A stretch of DNA of 64,000 nt from Desulfosporosinus cupriresistens (GCF_001707885.1 NZ_MASS01000014.1:1-64000), one strand, 5' to 3'. Positions 39,565 through 48,948 are shown, numbered from the stretch's first letter. Program-made: numbers and translations. Notes: generated from the sequence alone by a model not told the origin.

Positions 39565-39909
39565 ATGGCAGGTTTAAAAGGAATGGGCGGCGGAATGGGT
39601 GGCAATATGAGCCAAATGTTAAAGCAGGCTCAAAAGATGCAAGAGGATATGGCAAGAGTACAGGAAGAACTTCAGACTAAAACAGTCGATGCCTCCTCTG
39701 GCGGTGGAATGGTTCAGGTCGTCGTGAGTGGGAAAATGGAATTAGTTGAGTTGAAAATTAAACCTGAAGCCGTTGATCCAGAGGATGTAGAAATGTTGGA
39801 AGATCTGATTAAAGCAGCTTTAAACGAAGGGTTTAGAAAGGCCCAAGAAATGGCTAGCAATGAAATGGGTAAACTGACCGGTGGCTTAAAGATCCCCGGA
39901 TTGTTCTAG
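39565..39909 (+). CDS. ebfC: YbaB/EbfC family nucleoid-associated protein
   Basis: A 114-residue DNA-binding protein with the glycine/methionine-rich N-terminus typical of the Firmicute form ([19 protein letters not shown]). A helical [17 protein letters not shown] segment follows, and then [17 protein letters not shown]. The family forms tweezer-shaped dimers. It lies between dnaX and recR, its near-universal position. ATG 39565 is chosen over the earlier in-frame codon because of the conserved N-terminus. Confidence 0.95.
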   Translation: MAGLKGMGGGMGGNMSQMLKQAQKMQEDMARVQEELQTKTVDASSGGGMVQVVVSGKMELVELKIKPEAVDPEDVEMLEDLIKAALNEGFRKAQEMASNEMGKLTGGLKIPGLF

Positions 39910-39916
39910 GCGATCT

Positions 39917-40513
39917 ATGGATTTCTTACAATACCCACAACCTTTGGCAGACCTTATTAGTAGTTTGGCTCGCCTCCCGGGAATTGGACCTAAAACAGCA
40001 GGGCGGTTGGCCTTTTACCTCATTCAACAACCCCGAATTTCAGAGGATTTAGCACAGGCAATCGTTGTAGCTAACCGAGATATTAAGAAGTGTTCCATAT
40101 GTTCGAACTTTACTGATCAAGACCCTTGTGGACTCTGTCAGAATACGCAAAGGGATCAAACATTGCTCTGTGTTGTTGAGCATCCGCGAGATGTTGTGTC
40201 CTTAGAGAAAACTAGAGAATTTAAAGGTCTTTATCATGTTCTTCATGGTGTCCTCTCGCCAATGGATGGTATTGGGCCGGAGCAATTAACCGTCAGCTTA
40301 CTCCTGAAACGTTTAGACGGAATAGGAGAAGTCGTCATGGCCCTGAATCCTACGGTAGAAGGAGAGGCAACGGCCTTATATTTGGCTCGCTTGCTAAAAC
40401 CTTTGGGAATTAAAGTAACTCGGATCGCACATGGTTTACCCGTGGGTGGAGATCTGGAATATGCCGATGAGGTAACCATTGCCCGGGCTTTAGAGGGACG
40501 AAGACAACTCTAA
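39917..40513 (+). CDS. recR: Recombination mediator RecR
   Basis: RecR (198 residues) acts with RecF and RecO in gap repair. It has the helix-hairpin-helix [19 protein letters not shown], a zinc finger with cysteines in [16 protein letters not shown], and a Toprim domain ([32 protein letters not shown]). The C-terminal Walker-like segment [19 protein letters not shown] completes it. It starts seven bases after ebfC, so dnaX-ebfC-recR form an operon. Confidence 0.97.
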   Translation: MDFLQYPQPLADLISSLARLPGIGPKTAGRLAFYLIQQPRISEDLAQAIVVANRDIKKCSICSNFTDQDPCGLCQNTQRDQTLLCVVEHPRDVVSLEKTREFKGLYHVLHGVLSPMDGIGPEQLTVSLLLKRLDGIGEVVMALNPTVEGEATALYLARLLKPLGIKVTRIAHGLPVGGDLEYADEVTIARALEGRRQL

Positions 40514-40526
40514 TCCGGTCATTAAT

Positions 40527-40575
40527 AAAAAGCGTGTTCACTGATAAGTAAAGAATTCAGTGAGCACGCTTTTGT
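40527..40575 (+). terminator. Terminator of the dnaX-ebfC-recR operon
   Basis: AAAAAGCGTGTTCACTGA pairs with TCAGTGAGCACGCTTTT (one mismatch) and is followed by T residues. Confidence 0.88.
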
Positions 40576-40684
40576 TCTTTTGGTTCTAGCTAGATATTCG
40601 TTAGAAACTTTTATCTAACTTAGAGTTCTTCTTTGTCCAACGAGTGCATATTTATGGACTAGCACGGGACGAGGAGGAAAATGC

Positions 40685-40939
40685 ATGACCCTGATCTTTC
40701 TTGGTCTGCTTATCTTGCTAATAGGATTAGTTGTTCGTTCTACTCTTGGTAGGCCTAATTTATTTTTGAAGATTGTTATTCATATGTTAGGAGGAATCGT
40801 CGGCCTTTGGTTGTTCGATTTTCTGCTTAGTATTCTTGGATTTGCAGTGCCCATTAATTTATTTACGATTACCTTGGTTGGGCTTTTAGGGTTTCCTGGA
40901 GTTTTGGCCTTAGTTGTGCTGCAGTTTTTAGGAATCTGA
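40685..40939 (+). CDS. bofA: BofA-family pro-sigma-K processing inhibitor
   Basis: This 84-residue membrane protein has two to three helices. It carries IGLVVRSTLGRPNLFLKIVIHMLGG and ends INLFTITLVGLLGFPGVLALVVLQFL, the BofA signature. In Bacillus, BofA holds the SpoIVFB protease inactive in the outer forespore membrane until engulfment is complete. GAGGAGG precedes the ATG. A position after recR is conserved in spore formers. Confidence 0.92.
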   Translation: MTLIFLGLLILLIGLVVRSTLGRPNLFLKIVIHMLGGIVGLWLFDFLLSILGFAVPINLFTITLVGLLGFPGVLALVVLQFLGI

Positions 40940-41008
40940 TTATGTAGATCTTTCAGTGCTGCTTAGGGGTAAGGAAATTGGAAGTGAAGCGTATCTGACT
41001 TATAATAC

Positions 41009-41038
41009 TTGACAAAATATGTATTCACAGGTTATATT
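41009..41038 (+). promoter_or_regulatory. Distal promoter upstream of por1
   Basis: TTGACA (41009-41014), 18-bp spacer, TATATT (41033-41038). It would start RNA about 250 nt before the por1 start codon. Confidence 0.75.
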
Positions 41039-41050
41039 AATTATGTATAT

Positions 41051-41094
41051 TGGCACTATTCAGAATTGGACTGAATTAGGTGCCATAATTTTTT
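41051..41094 (+). terminator. Terminator-like hairpin in the por1 leader
   Basis: TGGCAC...GTGCCA encloses an inner TATTCAG/CTGAAT stem and is followed by TAATTTTTT. It begins only about 13 bp after the distal -10 box, so transcripts from that promoter would be about 50 nt unless the terminator is bypassed. Confidence 0.72.
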
Positions 41095-41156
41095 CTTATG
41101 CCATTGATTTTTTGGCGATTTTGTGAGATAAGGCGAGTTATAAACCAGATAGCTTG

Positions 41157-41185
41157 TTGTAGAAGTGCTGCTGTTATGCTATGCT
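41157..41185 (+). promoter_or_regulatory. Proximal promoter of por1 (shared with por2)
   Basis: TTGTAG (41157-41162), 17-bp spacer, TATGCT (41180-41185), with the tandem TTATGCTATGCT around the -10. The same arrangement occurs before por2. Confidence 0.7.
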
Positions 41186-41296
41186 GTTATAAGACAGGGA
41201 AGACGGATGATTGATAATATTCTGAAATAACAGAAGGGAATCATCCTACATAATCCCAAAAATTAAAATAAGCACATGATTAGGAGGATAAAAATA

Positions 41297-44200
41297 ATGG
41301 CAAAAATGAAAACCATGGATGGTAACGAAGCGGCCGCTCACGCGTCGTACGCGTTTACGGAAGTCGCCGCAATCTTCCCGATCACTCCCTCCTCGACAAT
41401 GGCTGAATTGGTCGATGAATGGGCTGCTTTTGGGAGAAAAAATGTATTTGGACAAACGGTTAAGGTTGTGGAGATGCAATCCGAGGGGGGGGCTGCTGGT
41501 GCAGTACACGGTTCACTCCAAGGCGGGTCTTTAACTTCCACTTACACAGCTTCACAAGGCTTATTACTAATGATTCCTAACATGTATAAAATTGCTGGTG
41601 AGCTTCTACCCTGCGTATTTCATGTGAGCGCTCGTGCCTTGGCAACCCATGCACTTTCAATTTTTGGTGATCATCAGGATGTTATGTCTGTGCGGGCGAC
41701 TGGTTTCGCTGAGCTTGCTTCAAATAACGTGCAAGAAGCTATGGACCTAGCTTTTATCGCTCACCTCACCACGATTAAAGCTCGTGTACCGTTTCTTCAT
41801 TTCTTTGACGGATTTCGTACTTCTCATGAAATTCAAAAAATTGAAGTTCCTGAGTATGAGGATGTTGCTCAACTATTAGATTGGGAGGCTCTTCAAGGTT
41901 TCCGTGACCGTGCTTTGAATCCAGAGCATCCGGTATTGCGTGGATCAGCTCAAAATCCTGACATCTACTTTCAAGGCCGTGAAGCTTGCAATCCTTTCTA
42001 TGCTGCAATTCCTGATTTGGTTGAACATTATATGCAGGAGTATAAGAAACTTACTGGACGCGAATATCATCCTTTCCAATACTATGGTGCCGAGGATGCA
42101 GAGTATGTCATTGTGACAATGGGTTCGATTTGTGACACGGTTGAGGAAACCATTGATTACCTCTTGGCCAGAGGGGAAAAGGTTGGGGTTGTTAAAGTTC
42201 ACCTGTACCGTCCGTTCTCCAGTGAATACTTCTTCAAAGTGTTGCCAACAACGGTTAAGAAGATTGCAGTGTTAGAGCGCACCAAAGAACCAGGCTCATT
42301 AGGTGAACCTCTTTATTTAGACATTAAAGAAATTTTCTACACTAACGAGATTAAACCAGTAATTGTTGGAGGCCGTTATGGTTTAGGTTCTAAAGATACG
42401 ACTCCTTCTCAAGTACTGGCTGTATACAAGAACCTCAAGTCTGAAAGTCCTAAAAATGGCTTTACCATTGGGATTGTAGATGATGTTACCCATACTTCCT
42501 TAGCTGAAGACGAAATCATTGACACTGCCCCGGAAGGAACAATTTCCTGCAAGTTCTGGGGTCTGGGTTCAGACGGAACTGTTGGAGCTAATAAGCAAGC
42601 CATTAAAATTATTGGAGATCACACTGAACTTTATTCTCAAGCATATTTCCAATATGACAGTAAGAAATCCGGCGGAAACACGATTTCCCACCTCCGCTTT
42701 GGTAAGAAACCTATTAAATCTCCCTATTATGTTACTGGCACAAATTATATTGCTTGTTCCAATCAAACGTATGTTTATAAATACGATCTTTTAAAAGGCC
42801 TTAAGAAAAATGGCATTTTTGTCCTGAATTGTAACTGGTCGGCTGAAGAACTGGCTGAAAAACTTCCAGTCGCTATGAAGCAATCCATTGCCAAAAACAA
42901 TGTCAATTTCTACATTATTGATGCAATAGCAATTGCTAATAAACTTGGTCTCGGTTCGCACATTAACATGATCATGCAAGCGGCTTTCTTTAAATTGGCA
43001 AACGTGATTCCTGTCGAAGAAGCTATCAATTATCTGAAAGCTTCGGTCGTAAAGGCCTATGGCAAAAGCGGTCAAAGCGTGGTGGATATGAACATTGCAG
43101 CAATTGACCAGGGTGTGTCTGCCTTTGTAAAGGTTGAAGTACCAGCGTCATGGGCTGATGCAGACAATGCTCAAGCTCAAGCTGCTGCGGCAGTCGAAGA
43201 GCCTGCTTACATTAAGAATTTTGTTCGTCCAGTTAGTGCTTTAGAAGGCGATAGCCTTCCGGTCAGCATATTCTCAGGCAGTGAGGACGGAACGGTACCG
43301 CTGGGAACTTCTGCTTACGAAAAACGTGGTATCGCTGTCATCGTCCCAGAGTGGCAGGTAGAAGTATGTGTCCAATGCAATCAGTGCTCTTTCGTTTGCC
43401 CTCACGCGGCGATTCGTCCGTTCTTAATGAACGAGGAAGAAGTTAAAAACGTTCCGGAAACATTCGCAACCAAGAAAGCAACGGGTAAAGGGACTGAAGG
43501 CCTCCAGTTCCGTGTTCAAGTGAGTCCTCTGGACTGCACTGGGTGTGGTAATTGTGCAGAAGTTTGTCCGGCTAAAGGAAAGGCCCTTATCATGAAGCCA
43601 GCGGATGAGCAAACTGAACTTCAAGCTAAAAATTGGGAGTATGCTACGACCATACCAAATAAGGGTAAGTATTTCGAACTCAGTTCAGTTAAAAACAGCC
43701 AGTTTGCTCAGCCTTTACTTGAATTTAGCGGAGCATGCCCAGGCTGTGGTGAGACTCCATATATTAAACTTATCACCCAACTCCACGGTGATCGCATGAT
43801 GATTGCTAATGCAACGGGCTGTACTTCTATTTGGACTGGAAGTGCCCCTGCAGTTCCCTATACGACCAATGCGGAAGGTAAAGGACCCGCTTGGGCCAAT
43901 TCGTTGTTTGAGGACAACGCCGAGTTTGGTTATGGTATGTACGTGGGCGTTAGCCAACTCCGCGAAAAACTTGTCAGTTTGATGGAGCAAGCATTAGAGA
44001 TGGATATTGATGGCCAGTTGAAAGAGGCTTTCCAAGAATGGCTCAGCGGCTGGAATGACGCAGAGGCCTCTAAAGCAGCAGCAGCTAAGATCCTTGCCGC
44101 TCTTCAAGGATACGCTGGGGACAACAAAGTCCTCGCTGAAATCTTGGTTAAAAAAGATTATCTCATTAAAAAATCTCAGTGGATTATCGGTGGAGATGGC

Positions 44201-44827
44201 TGGGCGTATGACATCGGATTTGGAGGATTAGACCACGTCTTAGCATCCGGGGAAGATGTGAATGTGCTTGTCGTTGATACGGAAGTCTATTCTAATACTG
44301 GCGGACAATCCTCCAAAGCGACGCCATGTGCCGCTGTAGCTAAGTTTGCGGCAGCAGGTAAGAAGATCCGTAAGAAGGATCTTGGTGTAATTGCTATGAG
44401 TTATGGTTATGTTTATGTGGCGCAAATCGCCTTGGGCGCGGACATGGCTCATACCCTCAAAGTTATGAAGGAAGCAGAGGCTTATAAAGGACCTTCTTTA
44501 ATCATTGCTTATGCTCCATGCATAAATCATGGTATTAAAGCGGGAATGACTAAGAGCGTACAAGAGGCAAAGAAAGCGGTTGAGTCCGGTTACTGGCATC
44601 TCTATCGTTTCAACCCGGATTTGATAGATCAAGGCAAGAATCCATTTAGCCTCGATTCTAAAGAACCTACGAGTTCCTTCCGTGATTTCATTATGGGTGA
44701 GGTTCGTTACTCTTCCTTGCAGAGTGCCTTCCCAGAAAGTGCTGAGGATCTCTTTGTGGGTGCCGAAAAATATGCCAAGATTCGCTATGAATCTTACAAA
44801 CGTCTTGCTGACCAAAAGTGGGACTAA
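41297..44827 (+). CDS. nifJ: Pyruvate:ferredoxin (flavodoxin) oxidoreductase, copy 1
   Basis: This single-chain PFOR (1176 residues) converts pyruvate and CoA to acetyl-CoA and CO2 while reducing ferredoxin. The order is: N-terminal pyruvate-binding domain (MDGNEAAAHASYAFTEVAAI; FPITPSSTMAE), domain II, the gamma domain (GTISCKFWGLGSDGTVGANK), and the EKR segment (TSAYEKRGIAVIVPEWQ). Two 4Fe-4S clusters start near residue 691 (CVQCNQCSFVCPHA; CTGCGNCAEVCPA). A proximal cluster (GACPGCGETPYIKL) and the thiamine-diphosphate motif GDGWAYDIGFGGLDH...NTGGQSS follow. ATG 41297 after TTAGGAGG is equivalent to the por2 start. It has its own promoter(s) and terminator. Confidence 0.96.
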   Translation: MAKMKTMDGNEAAAHASYAFTEVAAIFPITPSSTMAELVDEWAAFGRKNVFGQTVKVVEMQSEGGAAGAVHGSLQGGSLTSTYTASQGLLLMIPNMYKIAGELLPCVFHVSARALATHALSIFGDHQDVMSVRATGFAELASNNVQEAMDLAFIAHLTTIKARVPFLHFFDGFRTSHEIQKIEVPEYEDVAQLLDWEALQGFRDRALNPEHPVLRGSAQNPDIYFQGREACNPFYAAIPDLVEHYMQEYKKLTGREYHPFQYYGAEDAEYVIVTMGSICDTVEETIDYLLARGEKVGVVKVHLYRPFSSEYFFKVLPTTVKKIAVLERTKEPGSLGEPLYLDIKEIFYTNEIKPVIVGGRYGLGSKDTTPSQVLAVYKNLKSESPKNGFTIGIVDDVTHTSLAEDEIIDTAPEGTISCKFWGLGSDGTVGANKQAIKIIGDHTELYSQAYFQYDSKKSGGNTISHLRFGKKPIKSPYYVTGTNYIACSNQTYVYKYDLLKGLKKNGIFVLNCNWSAEELAEKLPVAMKQSIAKNNVNFYIIDAIAIANKLGLGSHINMIMQAAFFKLANVIPVEEAINYLKASVVKAYGKSGQSVVDMNIAAIDQGVSAFVKVEVPASWADADNAQAQAAAAVEEPAYIKNFVRPVSALEGDSLPVSIFSGSEDGTVPLGTSAYEKRGIAVIVPEWQVEVCVQCNQCSFVCPHAAIRPFLMNEEEVKNVPETFATKKATGKGTEGLQFRVQVSPLDCTGCGNCAEVCPAKGKALIMKPADEQTELQAKNWEYATTIPNKGKYFELSSVKNSQFAQPLLEFSGACPGCGETPYIKLITQLHGDRMMIANATGCTSIWTGSAPAVPYTTNAEGKGPAWANSLFEDNAEFGYGMYVGVSQLREKLVSLMEQALEMDIDGQLKEAFQEWLSGWNDAEASKAAAAKILAALQGYAGDNKVLAEILVKKDYLIKKSQWIIGGDGWAYDIGFGGLDHVLASGEDVNVLVVDTEVYSNTGGQSSKATPCAAVAKFAAAGKKIRKKDLGVIAMSYGYVYVAQIALGADMAHTLKVMKEAEAYKGPSLIIAYAPCINHGIKAGMTKSVQEAKKAVESGYWHLYRFNPDLIDQGKNPFSLDSKEPTSSFRDFIMGEVRYSSLQSAFPESAEDLFVGAEKYAKIRYESYKRLADQKWD

Positions 44828-44861
44828 AATCTAGTTGAGAAACAATTTAATAGATTTGTTT

Positions 44862-44888
44862 AAAAGAGCAGGGTAACCTGCTCTTTTT
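44862..44888 (+). terminator. Terminator of por1
   Basis: AAAAGAGCAGG-GTAA-CCTGCTCTTTTT is a perfect strong hairpin with a T run, 35 bp after the por1 stop. Confidence 0.95.
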
Positions 44889-44947
44889 GCATTAGAATAT
44901 GGTTATAAAGAATAAGTAAAAATTACCAAATCTTTAAATTATGATCA

Positions 44948-44976
44948 TTGACGAATAAAACAATAAAGGATATACT
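44948..44976 (+). promoter_or_regulatory. Distal promoter upstream of por2
   Basis: TTGACG (44948-44953), 17-bp spacer, TATACT (44971-44976), about 320 bp before the por2 start codon. Confidence 0.75.
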
Positions 44977-44988
44977 AATGTCTTCGCA

Positions 44989-45022
44989 GGGAGGACTCCT
45001 TGGAAAGAACTAAGGAGTTCCC
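44989..45022 (+). promoter_or_regulatory. Leader hairpin upstream of por2
   Basis: GGGAGGACTCCTTGG and CTAAGGAGTTCCC form a hairpin with a small internal bulge just after the distal promoter. Unlike por1, no T run follows, so it may be a 5'-end stabiliser or regulator rather than a terminator. Confidence 0.6.
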
Positions 45023-45104
45023 ACGGTCTATTCTTATACTATTTATTAAGCTATTCTGTTTGTGCGAACGGTATAAAAGATATAGATTGTGAATTATATT
45101 TTTT

Positions 45105-45133
45105 TTGTAGAAATGCGAATGTTATGCTATGCT
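45105..45133 (+). promoter_or_regulatory. Proximal promoter of por2 (shared with por1)
   Basis: TTGTAG (45105-45110), 17-bp spacer ending GTTATGC, TATGCT (45128-45133). It matches the por1 promoter almost base for base, although the surrounding leader sequence differs. Confidence 0.72.
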
Positions 45134-45295
45134 ATATAAGAGAACGGTCAGGTGGTCAGACCATTGATCCTCAACCAAATTGTTTAACTTTTCACAAACT
45201 AAATTCTAACACTTGGACTTGGGGAATAGAGCGGGGATCACCGTCCACAAAGTCTCAAAGTTAAATTAATTACATAATTAGGAGGGTACGAAATA

Positions 45296-48200
45296 ATGGC
45301 AAAAATGAAGACTATGGATGGTAATGAAGCGGCTGCCCACGCGTCGTACGCGTTTACGGAAGTTGCCGCAATTTTCCCGATAACCCCCTCTTCGACGATG
45401 GCTGAATTAGTCGATGAATGGGCTGCTCATGGAAGAAAAAATGTATTTGGACAAACTGTTAAAGTGGTAGAGATGCAATCTGAAGCTGGTGCTGCTGGTG
45501 CAGTACATGGTTCACTCCAGGCTGGAGCGTTAACTACTACTTATACAGCGTCACAAGGCTTACTTCTAATGATCCCTAATATGTATAAAATTGCTGGTGA
45601 ACTTCTGCCGTGCGTATTCCATGTGAGCGCTCGTGCCTTGGCAACCCACGCACTTTCGATTTTCGGCGATCACCAGGATGTTATGTCAGTGCGGGCGACT
45701 GGTTTTGCTGAGCTTTCATCAAATAGTGTTCAAGAGGCATTAGATCTAGGCTTTATTGCCCACTTAGCCACGATCAAGTCTCGCGTGCCTTTCCTTCATT
45801 TCTTTGACGGATTCCGCACTTCTCATGAAATTCAAAAAATAGAAGTGCCAGAATATGAAGAAGTTGCTCAATTAGTCGACATGGAGGCAGTTCAAGCCTT
45901 CCGTGATCGTTCTTTAAATCCTGAGCGTCCAGTTCTCCGCGGAACAGCTCAAAACCCTGACATCTATTTCCAAGGCCGTGAAGCATCCAATCCTTTCTAT
46001 GATGCGATTCCTGACATGGTCGAGCATTATATGCAAGAATATAAGAAACTCACTGGTCGAGAATATCACCCCTTCCAATATTATGGCGCTGAAGATGCAG
46101 AGTATGTTATCGTGGCGATGGGTTCAATTTGCGACACGATTGAGGAAACCATTGATTACCTGGTAGCCAAAGGAGAGAAGGTTGGGGTCGTTAAAGTTCA
46201 CCTGTACCGTCCGTTCTCTAGTGATTACTTCTTCAAAGTGTTGCCCAAAACCGTTAAGAAAATTGCGGTTCTTGATCGTACCAAAGAATCAGGTTCCTCG
46301 GGTGAACCACTCTATTTAGATATTAATGAAATTTTCTATGCGAGCGATATAAAACCGGTAATTGTCGGTGGTCGTTATGGCTTAGGATCTAAAGATACAA
46401 CTCCTTCTCAAGTGCTGGCTGTCTACAAAAACCTCATGTCTGAAAGCCCGAAAAATAGCTTTACTATCGGGATCGTGGATGATGTAACCCATACCTCCTT
46501 AGTTGAAGACGTAACGATTGATACCGCTCCCGAAGGAACAATTTCCTGTAAGTTCTGGGGACTCGGTTCAGACGGTACTGTCGGTGCCAACAAGCAAGCG
46601 ATTAAGATAATTGGTGATCATACAAAGCTTTATGTACAAGCTTATTTCCAATACGACAGTAAGAAATCTGGCGGAATTACGATTTCCCACCTTCGTTTTG
46701 GCAAGAAAGAAATTAAATCACCTTATTATGTGACAGGTACAAATTATATTGCCTGCTCAAACCAATCCTATGTTTACAAATATGACCTATTAAAAGGTCT
46801 TAAAAAGAATGGCATTTTTGTTTTGAATTGTCAGTGGACAATGGAAGAATTGGAAGAAAAACTTCCAGCTGCCATGAAACAATTTATTGCTAGAAATAAT
46901 GTCAACTTCTATATTATCGATGCTGTATCAATTGCTGGCAAAATTGGACTCCGTACTCGCACTAACATGATTATGCAAGCTGCTTTCTTTAAACTTTCCA
47001 ATGTTATTCCTGTTGAAGAGGCCATCGACTATCTAAAAGCTTCTGTTGTGAAGTCCTATGGTAAGAAGGGCCAAAACATTGTGGACATGAACATTGCGGC
47101 GGTTGATCAAGGAGTGTCTTCCTTTGTTAAAGTCGAAGTACCTGCTTCCTGGGCTAATGCAGACAATGCGCAAGCTCAAGCTGCTGCAACGGTTAACGAG
47201 CCTGCTTACGTAACTGATATTCTTCGTCCAGTGAATGCTATGGAGGGAGACAATCTCCCAGTTAGTACTTTCGTTGGCCGTGAAGATGGAACAGTACCGT
47301 TGGGAACTGCTGCTTACGAAAAACGGGGCATTGCTGTCATTGTTCCAGAGTGGCAGATGGATAAATGTATTCAGTGTAACCAATGTTCTTATGTTTGTCC
47401 ACACGCAGCGATTCGCCCGTTCCTATTGAACGAGGAAGAAGTCAAAAACGCTCCGGAAACCTTCGCAGTTAAGAAAGCGACTGGCAAAGAGGCGACTGGT
47501 CTGCAATTCCGTGTTCAAGTAAGTCCCTTAGATTGCACAGGTTGTGGCAATTGCGCAGAGGTTTGTCCGGCTAAAGAAAAGGCTCTCGTCATGGAACCAG
47601 CAGCTGAACAAGTCGAACGTCAAGCTGGAAACTGGGAGTATGCAGTTACTCTTACAAATAAGAGCAACCTGTTTAACTTGACGACAGTTAAAGCTAGCCA
47701 ATTTGTTCAGCCTTTACTGGAGTTCAATGGAGCCTGCCCAGGTTGTGGGGAGACTGCTTATATCAAACTTATTACCCAACTTTATGGCGACCGTATGATG
47801 ATTGCTAATGCTACGGGTTGTACTTCTATCTGGTCTGGAAGCGCTCCTGCAGTTCCCTATACAACCAACGAAGAAGGCAAAGGCCCGACTTGGGCTAACT
47901 CCTTATTTGAAGACAATGCCGAGTTTGGTTATGGTATGTCCGTGGGCGTTAGTCAACAACGTGGAAAACTAGCTGATCTGATGAATCAAGCGCTAGAACT
48001 TGAAATTAGTTCTGAGCTCAAAGCTGCTTTCCAAGAATGGCTCGAAGGTTCCGATGATGCAGATGTCTCCAAGGCGGCAACCACAAAGATTCTGGCGGGT
48101 CTCAAAGGATACGCTGGCGATAACAAAGTCCTTGCTGAAATTGCAGCGAAGAAAGATCATCTCATCAAAAAATCTCAGTGGATTATCGGTGGAGATGGTT

Positions 48201-48826
48201 GGGCGTATGATATCGGATTCGGGGGATTAGACCACGTCTTAGCTTCCGGAGAAGATGTGAATGTGCTAGTTGTTGACACTGAAGTTTACTCTAATACTGG
48301 TGGACAATCCTCTAAATCTACGCCTTGTGCTGCAGTAGCTAAGTTTGCGGCAGCAGGCAAGAAGATTCGTAAAAAAGACCTAGGTGTTATTGCCATGAGT
48401 TATGGTTATGTTTATGTAGCCCAAATCGCTTTAGGTGCAGATATGGCTCATACTCTTAAAGTTATGAAAGAAGCAGAAGCCTATAAAGGACCTTCTTTGA
48501 TCATTGCTTATGCTCCCTGTATTAACCATGGTCTCAAGGCAGGAATGACTAAGAGTGTCCAAGAGGCTAAGAAAGCGGTCGAATCCGGTTACTGGCATCT
48601 TTATCGTTTCAACCCAGACTTGATGGAACAAGGTAAGAATCCATTTAGCCTCGATTCCAAAGAACCTACGACTTCCTTCCGTGAGTTTATTATGGGCGAA
48701 GTACGTTACTCTTCCTTGCTAAATACCTTCCCGGAAAGTGCAGAGGAACTCTTTGTGGGGGCTGAAAAATACGCTAAGATGCGTTATGATTCCTACAAAC
48801 GTCTTGCTGACCAAAAGTGGGACTAA
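45296..48826 (+). CDS. nifJ: Pyruvate:ferredoxin (flavodoxin) oxidoreductase, copy 2
   Basis: A second 1176-residue PFOR, collinear with copy 1 without visible gaps and identical to it over long stretches, such as VLASGEDVNVLVVDTEVYSN. All three cluster motifs (CIQCNQCSYVCPHA; CTGCGNCAEVCPA; GACPGCGETAYIKL) and the thiamine-diphosphate site are intact, so it should be active. Differences cluster in the region before the EKR segment and around residues 890-950. AGGAGGG precedes ATG 45296. Separate promoters and terminators suggest differential expression of the two copies. Direction (oxidation or CO2 fixation) and 2-oxoacid preference cannot be read from sequence. Confidence 0.96.
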   Translation: MAKMKTMDGNEAAAHASYAFTEVAAIFPITPSSTMAELVDEWAAHGRKNVFGQTVKVVEMQSEAGAAGAVHGSLQAGALTTTYTASQGLLLMIPNMYKIAGELLPCVFHVSARALATHALSIFGDHQDVMSVRATGFAELSSNSVQEALDLGFIAHLATIKSRVPFLHFFDGFRTSHEIQKIEVPEYEEVAQLVDMEAVQAFRDRSLNPERPVLRGTAQNPDIYFQGREASNPFYDAIPDMVEHYMQEYKKLTGREYHPFQYYGAEDAEYVIVAMGSICDTIEETIDYLVAKGEKVGVVKVHLYRPFSSDYFFKVLPKTVKKIAVLDRTKESGSSGEPLYLDINEIFYASDIKPVIVGGRYGLGSKDTTPSQVLAVYKNLMSESPKNSFTIGIVDDVTHTSLVEDVTIDTAPEGTISCKFWGLGSDGTVGANKQAIKIIGDHTKLYVQAYFQYDSKKSGGITISHLRFGKKEIKSPYYVTGTNYIACSNQSYVYKYDLLKGLKKNGIFVLNCQWTMEELEEKLPAAMKQFIARNNVNFYIIDAVSIAGKIGLRTRTNMIMQAAFFKLSNVIPVEEAIDYLKASVVKSYGKKGQNIVDMNIAAVDQGVSSFVKVEVPASWANADNAQAQAAATVNEPAYVTDILRPVNAMEGDNLPVSTFVGREDGTVPLGTAAYEKRGIAVIVPEWQMDKCIQCNQCSYVCPHAAIRPFLLNEEEVKNAPETFAVKKATGKEATGLQFRVQVSPLDCTGCGNCAEVCPAKEKALVMEPAAEQVERQAGNWEYAVTLTNKSNLFNLTTVKASQFVQPLLEFNGACPGCGETAYIKLITQLYGDRMMIANATGCTSIWSGSAPAVPYTTNEEGKGPTWANSLFEDNAEFGYGMSVGVSQQRGKLADLMNQALELEISSELKAAFQEWLEGSDDADVSKAATTKILAGLKGYAGDNKVLAEIAAKKDHLIKKSQWIIGGDGWAYDIGFGGLDHVLASGEDVNVLVVDTEVYSNTGGQSSKSTPCAAVAKFAAAGKKIRKKDLGVIAMSYGYVYVAQIALGADMAHTLKVMKEAEAYKGPSLIIAYAPCINHGLKAGMTKSVQEAKKAVESGYWHLYRFNPDLMEQGKNPFSLDSKEPTTSFREFIMGEVRYSSLLNTFPESAEELFVGAEKYAKMRYDSYKRLADQKWD

Positions 48827-48863
48827 AAATTTAATCAACTAGTTTTCATAGATATTGATTTGG

Positions 48864-48894
48864 AAGAGCAGCTAACCCTGCTCTTTCTTTTATT
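48864..48894 (+). terminator. Terminator of por2
   Basis: AAGAGCAG and CTGCTCTT flank a 6-nt loop, followed by TCTTTTATTTT. It resembles the por1 terminator. Confidence 0.92.
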
Positions 48895-48921
48895 TTGCCA
48901 AGCATAAACTAGCAATTTAGG

Positions 48922-48944
48922 GGGACACTCGGGCATCCATTGGT
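48922..48944. repeat. Fragment of the mosaic repeat family after por2
   Basis: GGGACACTCGGGCATCC followed by ATTGG matches GGGACACTCGGCCATCC followed by TTGG in region B (about 28536-28556). Confidence 0.5.
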
Positions 48945-48948
48945 TTCC

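Larger units (their letters stand above)
40940..41296 (+). other. Leader region of the first por gene
   Basis: No gene is seen in this 357-bp gap. It contains one consensus promoter, a terminator-like hairpin and a second promoter, described as separate entries. Confidence 0.7.
44889..45295 (+). other. Leader region of the second por gene
   Basis: No gene is seen. The 407 bp contain two promoters and a hairpin, described separately. Confidence 0.7.

Noticed and set aside
44498-44815. Antisense frame of 105 codons in por1 (and similar frames in por2)
   Set aside because: Shadow of a highly expressed coding strand; no start site or family similarity.
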